Origin: Lingula anatina
Lineage: Eukaryota; Brachiopoda; Lingulata; Lingulida; Lingulidae
Assembly: GCF_001039355.2 (NCBI RefSeq)
Contig: NW_019775502.1
Coordinates: 823,551 to 846,212 of the forward strand
Direction: 5' to 3'
Length of the DNA: 22,662 nucleotides
Positions 8,661 to 19,173 of the stretch are shown in pieces. Position 1 is the first letter of the stretch. Every line of letters begins with the position of its first letter. The notes below the pieces were generated by a model. It saw only the letters and a list, made by a program, of their open reading frames with translations. It did not search any database and had not been told where the DNA came from. The translations under genes were made by a program, and so were the position numbers.

Positions 8661-9005
8661 TTAAAGGGATAATAACTCTTCGTATGAGATCTATATTTCA
8701 CAATAAAAACCTTGTGAATAACTCATAGAAATATATTATTTTCTGTTTTACCACAAAAACAGCAGTTATAGCTTTTATTCTGATATTTGAACTTGTACTT
8801 AGACCACGTGACCTCCATTGATGTCTATACTCTGTTAAAATCTCTTAAGAGATTTTAACAAAAAAACAAACTTTTTAGAAAAAAACAAGGGACTAACTTT
8901 GAATGTAAAAATGGATTCATTAACCATTGGTAAGTATGGGAAAATTGTTGTTTACTCCAGGAAAATTCATTTTTTGGCCGAAATGAAGAGTTATTATTGC
9001 TTTAA
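8661..9005. mobile_element. Possible MITE with TTAA-starting inverted repeats
   Basis: The left arm TTAAAGGGATAATAACTCTTC (8661-8681) and the inverted right arm TTAAAGCAATAATAACTCTTC (8985-9005) match at 19 of 21 bases. The 345-bp interior is non-coding and has a perfect 28-bp palindrome near its middle. Family not assigned; no target-site duplication was verified. Confidence 0.5.
8833..8860. repeat. Perfect 28-bp palindrome
   Basis: The half-site TGTTAAAATCTCTT is followed immediately by its exact reverse complement, with no spacer. It lies almost at the midpoint of the inverted-repeat element 8661-9005. Confidence 0.9.
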
Positions 9006-9235
9006 CTATATATTACTATACTTTCTAGCATATAAAACCTGAAAGTCAAGAATTTAAAGATAGAATTCCTGCTTCTTATTCATTTTTACCATGCATGCAT
9101 ACCATGTCTTTCAGAAATTGGACAAGAAAATGTTAGAACTCAGCCTGAATTGAGAAAGTGATATTTTTTGTTTTTTTTTGTTTGTTTGTTTTGTTTCAAC
9201 TAAGGACCCATTCCCGTAGACACCACTGGTCAATG

Positions 9236-9437
9236 TAGATCACCCTTACTCTGCCGAGACTCTTGCTAGGTGCAATCAGCTGAACTAAATGACACACCTC
9301 CTCTTGTTTCAAAAGTATTTGTATAATATGATCAACAGTATTATATCTGTGATTTACTTAATGCAAGGAGGAGACTTGTCATTTAGTTAAGCTGATTGCA
9401 TTCAGCAAGAGTTCCTGTAGATTTGAGTTGATCTATA
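9236..9437. mobile_element. Fold-back (hairpin) element upstream of the FMO exons
   Basis: About 47 bases at 9260-9306 (CTCTTGCTAGGTGCAATCAG and on) pair with the inverted stretch at 9364-9411 with roughly 80 percent identity. Weaker pairing extends outward to TAGATCA near 9236 and its complement near 9437. The loop is AT-rich. Long arms and a short loop suggest a fold-back MITE; the flanking duplication is unclear. Confidence 0.65.
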
Positions 9438-9506
9438 GATCTTAACTAGAGGATCAGAGAGGCGATATCGCCTGCGNGCACCTGCATCTTTTATACCTCT
9501 AACCAG

Positions 9507-9677
9507 ATGTCCCAGAGTGTGGCTGAGTACCAGGTCTGGGGCCTGGGTGGTACCTAACTACCTGTTTGGACATCCCGTGGACCACTACGCTTGCCGCGCC
9601 TTCCTCTGGTTGCCTTGGAAACTGGGCACATTTATCTTAGAAACTGTGATAAAGTTGCTGCATGGGAACCCTAGCAT
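9507..9677 (+). CDS. FMO: FMO exon: RSGAWVVPNYLFGHP segment
   Basis: The donor is AT|GTGAGTG (phase 2). The acceptor is CTCTAACCAG before 9507; an alternative AG nine bases later (exon from 9516) keeps the same frame. The segment VWLSTRSGAWVV with HPVDHYACRAF matches the region that follows the NADPH-binding fold. A single N at 9477 lies just upstream. Confidence 0.9.
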
Positions 9678-12333
9678 GTGAGTGAATATGAAGATAATTT
9701 TATTATTATTTTGAAGGTATGCAATGTGCAAAGGTATACTCTTTATAGATCAGTTGCAAAAATTACTATCTATAAACAGATTTTAGTTTCTTTTTAAGAA
9801 CTTTGAAATATAAATAAAAACATAATTAAAAACCATTATGAGTAAAATCCATCAGTCTCCATCTCCATTATGAGAGTAGTTAAATGAAAATATTATAGGA
9901 CTTCATAAATAGGTTGACAGATAGCCTTTTACTTTTAACATGTATTGAAGAGTACAGATGAACAGGAAATAAAAAGTATCAGTTATGTCACAAAATGGTA
10001 TGTGCAACTTTTACAGGTATGGTTTGAATCCCAAGATGCATGCCTTACAGACCCAACCTAGCGTGAGTCCTGTCCTCTACCACCACATACAGAGAGGACA
10101 GATCAAAATTGTGCCAAATATTCAGGTATAATCATGAAATTTCTTGAGTCAGAGGTTACACTGTACAATGGAATTAAAATTGCATCCATGCAGGCCTGAA
10201 CCTAGCAATTTTAAAGGGGGTTCTTTTTCTGAAAAAGTGAACCTTTTACCCCTTACTTAGTTGGCCAAACTTGAGAAATGAAATGTAACCTAGATTAATC
10301 TTTTCTTTATAAAAATGTGTTTTAAGTCTAGAAACTAACCTAATGGATGTATTTTATCTTATCTGGAGGAGTAATCACCTTTATAATTTTAGTCAGGGGT
10401 AAGCTGCCATTTTTCAGTATCTTTGAATAGGTTGAGGGTGGATCTATTTTCAGGGTCTCCTCAATGTTTAGATTGAACTCTTCTTAGTTGCTGTTAGCCA
10501 CAGTAAGGCAAATTATTCAGAGATCTAATTATACTGATCTTTTCACATATATTAGTGTTGTGTTTTTAAAAAAAGTCAGGAAATTCCATTAAAAGAATGG
10601 ATTATTTTTTCTTCTTCAGAAAATTGAAGGCAAGACTGTCCACTTTACTGACGGTCAGTCCGCAGAGTTTGACCAGATTGTCCTGTGCACTGGGTACAGA
10701 ATCGACCTCCCGTATCTGGCAGATGATGTCCGCTCCAAGGTGCTAGATGAGGGGACGAACCACATCAAGGTACTTCCAGGGCTTAAATGATGTTTAATAC
10801 CTCTATAGAATGGGTATATAACATTCAATCACTGGCACTGCTGATATGAGTGTTTGTCTTGGTTACTGGCTTAAAAATAGGCATGGAATGTTATATTATG
10901 TTTCTAGATAAAGGAATATTCATATGGTTCTAGGTGAAAAATAAATTATATCATCTTGAAGGTTCCTTGAGGACATAAATGACATTTAATAACTCACACT
11001 CACTCTCTCAAATTAGGAAATAACACTGATTTGCGAAATTTTAAAAGTAACTTTGTTAGATAATACTGCAGTCTTTCCAATACTTAACACTTAGACAAAT
11101 ATTCCAACTTGTATGTCCACCCAACATTTCAGCTGTACAAGAATGTGTTTTCCCCAGAAGTGGGCCACACGCTTGCCTTCATAGGCTTCGTCCAGCCAGC
11201 GTCAGGGGGAGTCTTGACCATGTCAGAGATACAGTCCAGATGGTTTGCAGAGCTGTGCAAGGGTAAAGTCAAACTGCCCAGCAAACAAGCAATGGAAAAG
11301 AGTATTGAGAAAGACAAGGTAATAAATGGATGAATTGAGAGATTTTTGATAGGATCATCAAGGAAAGTTATAAAAAAAAAATTACTAGTTTCTGAGGTTT
11401 CCCCAAAAGAAGTTTTCACAGTTTTAGATGATAAGAAATGAAAAAGAAACTATATTTGAAAAAATAAAAACTCACTGTTGTAGACAATAAAATTCATAAT
11501 AACTAGTAAGGAATTTATCTTTAATAAAGAGCACTGTTACAGAAGTATACCCCCAAATTTCTGAAATATTTCAAAAGATTTGTGTCATGAATTTCAGCGT
11601 CAGCATGCAGATCGTTACTTTGCGTCAGCCAGACATACAATACAGAAGGACCCCATTCTGTATAACGATGACATCGCTGCAAAGTTTGGAGCCAAACCTC
11701 AACTTTGGAGACACCCTACGTTAGCTTGGAGGTAGGAAATTATACAGTGACAAATTCTCTTAACACAAACATTAAATCTTGTGCGACATTGCAGTAGTCA
11801 TGTCTTTCTCAGACTGGTGTTGATATGATTGAATGAATGGTGATGTTTTGGCTAAGAACATATTATGTATGGGCAGAGATTCAACACCCCTACAAGATTT
11901 TTATAAATTAATGACAGAACATTGTTTTTTGGCAGATTTATTAAATTAATGTGTTCCAACATAGAGGGCTATTATCATTATGTTCTTTTTCACAATTTTT
12001 TGAGCATATTGCAAAAGAAAAACTCGTATAGATTTGAGCTTTGTAAATTAATATTCTTTATAAAAAAGGTAATCTATTTAGCCCTGCTATGCATGGTGCT
12101 GATGGATAAAACCATTCTCATCTTGTTAAAGACTCCCTTTGGACTTGTCTTGCAGGCTTCTGCTGAGCAGTTGTGGCGCCTCCCAGTGGCGTCTTCAGGG
12201 ACCAAACAAATGGGACAAGGCAGCCGAGGAAATCAGGAAGGTGCCCGTCACAGGACTCATTCAGAACATGGCAGTTTTGTTGCTGGCGCTATTTGCTTCA
12301 CTTTTACTGTTATTGTTCATTTTTGCGTTTTAA
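9507..12333 (+). CDS. FMO: Flavin-containing monooxygenase, C-terminal two thirds (six exons)
   Basis: FMOs are FAD- and NADPH-dependent oxidases that put one oxygen atom on nitrogen or sulfur nucleophiles (or perform Baeyer-Villiger oxidation), usually at the ER membrane. Exons: 9507-9677, 10017-10125, 10620-10769, 11133-11318, 11598-11731 and 12156-12333, all with GT/AG borders and matching phases. They encode about 308 residues, against roughly 530 in typical animal FMOs. Hallmarks in order: LSTRSGAWVVPNYLFGHP, the CTGYRIDLPYL form of the FATGY motif, LYKNVFSPEVGHTLAFIGF, ARHTIQKDPILYNDDIA, WRLQGPNKWDKA and a C-terminal hydrophobic anchor. The N-terminal FAD (GxGxxG) and NADPH-binding exons were not found anywhere to the left. 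The visible exons show no stops or frameshifts, so the gene may be intact with distant 5' exons. It is convergent with the MINDY-like gene. Confidence 0.93.
10017..10125 (+). CDS. FMO: FMO exon: YGLNPKM segment
   Basis: The acceptor is CTTTTACAG and the donor CAG|GTATAA. The first base completes an ATG (Met) codon with the previous exon, then the frame reads YGLNPKMHALQTQPSVSPVL, typical of the FMO stretch after the HENYGL-like motif. Confidence 0.92.
10620..10769 (+). CDS. FMO: FMO exon with the FATGY-type motif
   Basis: Phase 0 on both sides, 50 codons. It contains VHFTDGQSAEFDQIVLCTGY followed by RIDLPYL. This is the FMO substrate-channel motif, with LCTGY in place of the more usual FATGY. 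Confidence 0.94.
11133..11318 (+). CDS. FMO: FMO exon: LYKNVFSPEVGHTLAFIGF segment
   Basis: Phase 0 on both sides, 62 codons, acceptor AACATTTCAG and donor AAG|GTAATA. It includes FIGFVQPASGGVLTMSEIQ and RWFAELCKGKVKLPS, strongly FMO-like. Confidence 0.95.
11598..11731 (+). CDS. FMO: FMO exon: ARHTIQKDPILYNDDIA segment
   Basis: The acceptor is ATGAATTTCAG and the donor AG|GTAGGA (phase 2). It encodes 44 residues ending KPQLWRHPTLAW and matches the FMO segment before the GPxxPYQxRLxGPxKW region. Confidence 0.93.
12156..12333 (+). CDS. FMO: Last FMO exon with C-terminal membrane anchor
   Basis: The acceptor is GTCTTGCAG. The frame continues as RLLLSSCGASQWRLQGPNKW and ends after a run of about 20 hydrophobic residues (MAVLLLALFASLLLLLFIF) at TAA 12333. 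FMOs usually have such a tail for ER association. Longer frames in this area use other phases and are shadows. Confidence 0.92.
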
Positions 12334-12674
12334 ACACACATCTCGGGGGGGACGTTTTGCATGTGAATCTTGTAGATCTTAATTTATTTCACATTCCAAT
12401 TTGTTGTTTTTGTTGACTACATTTAGTCTCATTGTTTCACATCATGTTAAAGACAATATGTTTAAATGATTGAGATGGGGGTAAAGCAATTTTTTTGTTT
12501 TTCACTGTGTGCACTTGCATATATTTGCAGAGTGGGCCACAAACTTTCAGGTGATGAAAAGATATATTTATGAAAATTTTAAGATCACGGTTAAAAAGAA
12601 AAGTGCCATCAGCTGAATAGCAGTTGAAATTGAAACAGTACAAAGTTGTATTAATTATAATTATATTTAATATT

Positions 12675-12680
12675 AATAAA
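12675..12680 (+). terminator. Candidate FMO poly-A signal
   Basis: AATAAA about 340 bases after the FMO stop. A second candidate at 13391 would give a 3' UTR of about 1.1 kb. Confidence 0.35.
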
Positions 12681-15274
12681 TTATGTTATGTTATATTGTT
12701 TATGATACATACAATAATTTTTGTTGTCTCTAGTCAATTTCATGTGTCTCTAGTCAATTTATGTGACACTTCTTGTTTGCCTTTACAGATGGTTGGGTTA
12801 TTTTAATGATTATCATTTATACATGTTACAAGTCTCAGTACTGTAGTAAAAGATTAGCAAAGAACCAACTTGGTATAGATGAGATTTTAATTCACTAGAC
12901 CTTAGTCTAGCTTTGTATTTTCAATTCTAAACAACATTTTACCTGTCATTTTGCCTGTCTAGCAAAGAAAAAAAGGGACCCATTTTTTAATGGTAACTTT
13001 TAGAATTTTAAATCTATCCTGACAGCGTGAAAGTTTGGTTTCCTTGTAATGCCAAGGTGTTTTAATTAACATCATATTTAATGCCATTGCTTATTACATG
13101 TACTATTATATATTTATATGAGAGAGTAGTATTCGAAAACCTGTCATAATGACTGGAATAGAAAAAGACATGACTTACATGATGTGGACCGTTTTATCAA
13201 AATGTATTTGTTCTTTCAGAGATTGACAATAACATGCACTTAGTCTATATATTATTTAAATTGCAAACAGGACTTTTTAAGTATTGAAGTATCAGAGTAT
13301 TAACGTAAATTATGAAATATATTAATATACACCAACACTTATTAGAGATAATGATGTTAACAATTTGTTGAATGATTTTAAGATAAGGATAATAAATTTT
13401 ACTTTTATTTCCAGAGTATATTATTTTCATGTGTTTTCTTTGTATTTTAAAGGAATTGTTATGGCAAAATACTACTACTCTACCTAGTATAACACATTTT
13501 CCAGAAAAAGTTCGTTAGAATCTAAACAAAACTCATCACCAAATATCTCAGTAAAACAAATTTCAAAAATAAGTTCACATCCTTACATTTATTTCCATAA
13601 TGTAAAAGGATATCAAAGTTACAGAAACTAAATTCCTTTGCAATGGGTATTTCTATAAGTAACATAGTTTCTTTAAGTAACATGGTTGAAAGTGAACATA
13701 ATTTACTATAACAGCCTTTACAAACAACTTCACAAACAAAAACCAAACTAGCAAATGTAAAACACAACAAAAACTAACTCGTTAACGAGTAAAATCATTG
13801 TGATTTTAAGAAATCATACTGTCATGGATATATCCACAACAAATCGTGAAATGTTCAAATTTTCTTAACAATTTTTTAATTGAGAAAATCATGAAGATAC
13901 ATGTAGATTCATTTCAAGTTGAAACATTTTCCACAGATGAAGACATTTACTGCATTTGTTAAAACAAACTGCTCTGTAACAAATTAACTCTTACTACAGA
14001 TCTAGAACAAGGTTTTGTACACTAACATTTCAATTTGGGAATTCATTTATCTTATTAATTGGCACAAACATCATTTATATAAAAATATTTAGTGAGAAAT
14101 AAGTAATTAAAGAAAAAAGAGGAAGCACAACACTTGATCAAAAACCAAAGTTATGTTCTGTGAAATAAAAAAGCAAAGAACCTATCAAATGGAGAAATGA
14201 TTTAGCTCACACTTTGATTAAATGTGCAACATAACTATTTACCTCAATCATTTACCTACTTACAGTGATCAAATTTAATAATAAAACATTAAAGGGAGGA
14301 AAGATTTATATATTTATATATTTTTTTCTGTTGGCAACAGAAACAGCTGGAATGGCATTCAAGTCTTTTGTTTCCTTCTTCAATCACCTTTGATTTTTCT
14401 TTTTCATTCAAGTTTTGATGCTTTGCAAGAAAAATATGGCATTCAAATCTTTTGCAACATCTGCCCCATAATCCAAAATAAGACATAATTTTGGTGCTAT
14501 ATTCCTCATAGAGCAAACTGATGGCAATTCACTCAATGGCATAGTTTGGTTTTGATTAGAAAAGTTGGAAAAAAAAAACTACAAGTGATGGCTTAACACA
14601 TGCTATTGATTTCAGCATCCAAAAAGAAATGTTCAAAATTGTAAATGAAAATTTAAAATTGTGTCACAAGTTCAGCTAGTTGTTTACCAAGTCCCTGTAA
14701 AACACCAATGCCTCTCTTTTACTAATACATAGCAATGATAATTATTATTAAAAAAAAAACACTTATATTCAACTTCATAACAGTGTTAATATGCTTTTAT
14801 CGGTGATACAATCAAAAACCAAAAGAAGAGTGCAAAATTATGAGGTAAAGTTGTCCATTGCAACTCACTGGGAGAACACTGAGCAATGCTACTACTAATT
14901 TATATTAAAAAAAAAAGTATTTGCTGACTTATTCCCATGGAATTACTTCTGAACATCTTTCTTTAACAAATTTTACACTTTAGCATCTCAAAACACATGT
15001 GGATTGTTTCAAGTGTGAAGTGTTTGAACTTTTGTATGACATTTGTATGATAAATATGACCACATAAAGTTAACTCATTATCCGTCTAAAACTGTTTCAC
15101 AAATGATAAACTATAACAGTGTTGATGACATATCTAAACAGGCCACTTTCCCAACTTTGAGAAAAAGTCATTGCCTCTGCAATTGGAATTTGGTATAACT
15201 ATATAAGCTGTAAAAGTAGAGTACTCAACAGCCTTTAATATTCCTAGTGAAGCACATTTTTGTCAGCTTGGATT

Positions 15275-15280
15275 TTTATT
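15275..15280 (-). terminator. Candidate poly-A signal of the MINDY-like gene
   Basis: AATAAA on the minus strand, about 420 bases after the stop at 15698. Plausible, but the hexamer is frequent in this AT-rich DNA. Confidence 0.35.
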
Positions 15281-15533
15281 AGCAGGCTTAGCTAAGACCA
15301 ATTTCCAGCTTCATATTCTTGGGTACTGGAGAGAGAGAAGAGAGAGAGAGCCAGAAAGTGTCAGCTTTTCAATGGTAACAAATTGTGGCAGTTATAGTAA
15401 ATGGATGTTCATGGAAGCAGCACTTCCCATAATCGATATCATGAACTGGACTGGTGACTTACTTTGTAAACCAAACAGAATATATACATACACTACATGT
15501 GTAATGTTTAGCTTAACCACAGAGCCTGTAGAA

Positions 15534-15640
15534 CAAAGTATGTCCAAGAAGGATCAGCCCATCTTCAATGTAAATGCACCTTAAAGCAAGGTACGTCCAA
15601 AAAGGATCAGCCTATCTTCAATGTAAATGCACCTTAAAGC
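15534..15640. repeat. 53-bp tandem duplication in the presumed 3' UTR
   Basis: Two adjacent copies (about 15534-15586 and 15587-15639) share GGATCAGCCYATCTTCAATG and TAAATGCACCTTAAAG with only a few differences. The period, measured between the GGATCAG words at 15551 and 15604, is 53 bases. Confidence 0.92.
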
Positions 15641-15697
15641 TAAGGAAGGAGTTCCATAATATTCCCTATATCAGTTCTCTCGTGTATTAGGCATTGG

Positions 15698-15749
15698 TTA
15701 TGTGACATACGGCATAGTACCATTCCAGTCAATATGAGCACCAAACCAC
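15698..15749 (-). CDS. MINDY4B: MINDY-4B last exon (IDWNGTMPY end)
   Basis: The acceptor is TTTACTTTCAG. The first base completes a lysine codon with the preceding exon, then WFGAHIDWNGTMPYVT and TAA. The W..A.IDWNG..P ending is a MINDY-family C-terminal signature. Confidence 0.88.
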
Positions 15750-18700
15750 CTGAAAGTAAAGAGAAATACTTGACATTTATACATACTTAATTCTAAATTA
15801 TTTATACAGTGTATTTTGAAAGAAAATGAACTGCTGAAAATGAAATGAAAAATATAAAACAAGTATAACATTAATTTAAAAAGTTACAAAAAAAAAAGAA
15901 AAAAGCAAAAAATTTGCATACTTTAAACATAAAATAGTTCAATTTCAATTTCAATTTATTTCTGTACTGGTACATAGATTGTCATGACCTTGTNTGAAGT
16001 TTGCTATTGCATATTTGGGTAAAGTGGTCAGTTTGTCTTTGTTTGAAAATTGTGGTGAAGTTTTTTGGAGGTGACTGGCTAAGCCACACATCACCAAGGC
16101 CAAATGTGAAAAGGATTTTTCGGATACCCTCAGACCATGACATACAAGCTGGTCTGAGTGTGTGGACTGCGGGTGGGACATAGGGTGTCAGCAACTTGTA
16201 ACTATTTATCTCTTGTATGTATGCTTGTTTCATTAGTGTAGCATCAGACATTTGAATAATTTTACACCATAGTTTGACAGATGCAAACTGTATTTTGGTA
16301 TAGAGGGGAAGGCGGCCAAGTTCAGTGTATACACCATAGTTTGATACGTTTTGATGGAGGCCAAGGATTTGTTTGCAAAATTTTAAGTGCAACTTTTCTG
16401 TAGGGCAGTTATCCGTTGACACCGAGTAGCCCCATATCTCTGAGCAATATGTAAGGATTGGGGAAATGAGGGTATCAAATAATTTCTCTTTTAAGGATGT
16501 GTTAACATTACTCTGAAGTGGAAGAGACTTGGACAGACTGAAGAATGCCTTTGTAGCACGTTGTAGGAGATTATTTTTGGTTTCTGTAAAGCTTCCTGAT
16601 CGATTTAGAAGGAGACCTAGATACATGTATTTGTTGACCTCTTGGATTGGTTTTCCATACAGAAAAAATTTTTCACTGTGAGCTTTTGATTTTGAGTTGA
16701 AAATAACTATTTTAGTTTTGGTGACATTTACAGTCAGTCTCCATAAAATAGTGACCTATTACAAAATCAGACTCAATCTTCTTTTCTTTTTCATTTTTAA
16801 ATAATTTATATTTTCTAAAATACAGTGTATAAAACCAGTCCTTCTTGGTCATGATACAATATTCTTTTTAAATTTTTAATTTATCTATATTTTTATTTAA
16901 TACAGGATACTATAACAAGTCCTACTTGGTCATGATACATCTCTCCAGAGGAGGGATCTTCTTCTCTTCCTCACTCTTCTGCAGGGCAGTTCTGGCGTGA
17001 CTGCTTCTACCCAGTCGAGTTTCTGAAAAAAAAGGAAGAGTTCAAACTTTGTAAATTCTGAAAGCAAATTATGAAAGATCTACATTTTTGTAAAATTTTG
17101 TGTTATTATAAGTTTTTTTTCTGAAAGTTGAAGTAATTATCCAAGTTGAAGTAGTTAAACAACAACATGCCCTTGAAACTTCTCTTGAATTTTAAAACAT
17201 GAGGAATGACAAACAATCTTCGAAAAAAAAAAAAAAACTTCAGTGAGTTCATTCAAAAAGAGTAAAATAAATTCTGGGGAATAACCTGTAAAACATACTA
17301 AACTTTTTTTTTAACCTGCCAACATTTAAAATGTGTTTTCTAAGAACCTACCAACACTTAGCCTGGTTGGTCGTGTCTGTGTGGCTTGACCAGTGTAATA
17401 ATAGAGGTCAAACTTGTGTTCTACTCTCCAATCGCTGACCAGGTGCTGGTTAACACTAAATAACAGTCCATACAGTCCATTTACTAGTGTTATCCATATA
17501 GGATGGCGTGGAGTCTTATACATACTGCCTACCTGAAAGATAAATAACAGTCCATACAGTCCATTTACTAGTGTTATCCATATAGGATGGCGGGGGGTCT
17601 TATACATACTGCCAACCTGAAAGATTTACAAAAAGATTTCCTAAACATAAGGAACTATATATTCATGGGTGAAATTTGTAAAAAAAAAAAAAAATGAAAA
17701 TACTGAAATTGTAGCTTGCAATTTCTAGTCACGTTTAGACCATATGAAAAGAAAAACCTAAAATCCTGAAGACAGGCATAATCCTAAAAATCCAGGTTTT
17801 GTAGATATGGCCAACTTGTAGAAAAACATCAAGATTTCTTTAAAGTAAAATGTGGTTTGTTATGTTATAAACCAAGTTAAAACGTAGGAGAACAGAGTTC
17901 CATATTTCCCATTAACTAGAGAAGACAACTGACATTCATATTGTATATCTGGGAGATTTATATCTCCTCCCACACTAAAAATACCCAAGATAAGGCAGGA
18001 ATGTAGAAAGCGGCAGAAAGGGTCAAATGAACTGCCTTTTTTTGCCAGAAAAGGATCTGCTCTGTGAAAATTTTGATCTAGGCACACACAAGTGTTTCAT
18101 GGTAAAATGTCCATCTTTGAAAATGGTGGCTATGGTCCTTTCACTCAAACTTCATCTTTTATGATTTTATCATTCTTACCATGGCTCTGATATGTTGCTC
18201 TTTCTCCTCTCTGTGCCAGTACATAAACCCTATCTCACTGCGTTCTTGGATTCCTCTCTCTGGAATTGCCTGCACAACAAACACAAACTTAATACTCTTA
18301 GAACAAGTCTCTTTAATCCTGCTAATAAAATATGAAAGTTTCTATTATCCACGCCAAATAAACTATTAATTTATGTTCCTGAATTTGCTGTTTACCACTG
18401 TCACATTACATGAATAATACACATATACTATTTCTTAGGGAACCAATAGTGAAGAAAAAAATAACTAATTTGCTGTTGCACATAGGAATAGAACATATAA
18501 TTCTAATAATAGTACTGTTATTATACATATAATATTTAAAAAGTACTGAAGTAATTATTATTGAAACATCATACATAATTTTATTTTGTACATAACAAAT
18601 ATTATACACAAAAAATCTGAAATTTGTCTGAAGTAACTGTATTAACCGTTTTACTGTAACATTCAATCTTACCAATACTTTCCCATCATCATCATATATC

Positions 18701-19139
18701 TGGTCTCCATTGTGTTGGAAGGGGACGGCGCGGCCAGTCAGGACTAAGTTGACCAGGGGTATACTGGTGTCCTCTTGGTCTGTAATCAGCTGTTTATACT
18801 TCACCTCTCCCATGTCATTTAGGACCCTGATATGAGGAAAGTATTAAATTTAGGGAAAATACTTTACTGAATCCCGAGTTTCAGAAATCCTTGGAAACTG
18901 TACTATTCACTTTTAGTGTACCTTCACCATTTCCACTAGCTTACATGATGAGTTTCTTTTGAAAGTCAGGGTGCATTGCCATTATTATGACCAAATTTGA
19001 AATTATAATAGTTCTTCTATTAAAAAATAAACACTTACCAAAGTTTTAGCTTTTAGGTTTAGTGTGAAAAGGTTTAAGGATATATAATCAAAAATACCTT
19101 TATGAAATTAGTAACATTTCCTCAACAGAAGCCTTCTGC

Positions 19140-19173
<34 letters not shown>

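Larger units (their letters stand above)
12334..15697. other. Convergent intergenic region with two 3' UTRs
   Basis: The FMO ends at 12333 (plus) and the MINDY-like gene at 15698 (minus). The DNA between is AT-rich with no convincing exon on either strand. Plus-strand AATAAA candidates lie at 12675-12680 and 13391-13396. Small local duplications occur: GTCTCTAGTCAATTT near 12726 and 12745, and ATGGCATTCAARTCTTTTG near 14352 and 14437. Confidence 0.6.

Noticed and set aside
8911-8930. ATG followed by a strong GTAAGT donor, possible first FMO exon
   Set aside because: It encodes only MDSLTI and does not resemble the FMO N terminus; no following FAD-binding exon is present, and it lies inside an inverted-repeat element.
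16923-16925. Apparent premature TAG in MINDY-4B after CIMTK
   Set aside because: The TAG is part of a GTAGGA donor; splicing to 15749 restores the lysine codon and gives the conserved W..A.IDWNG ending.
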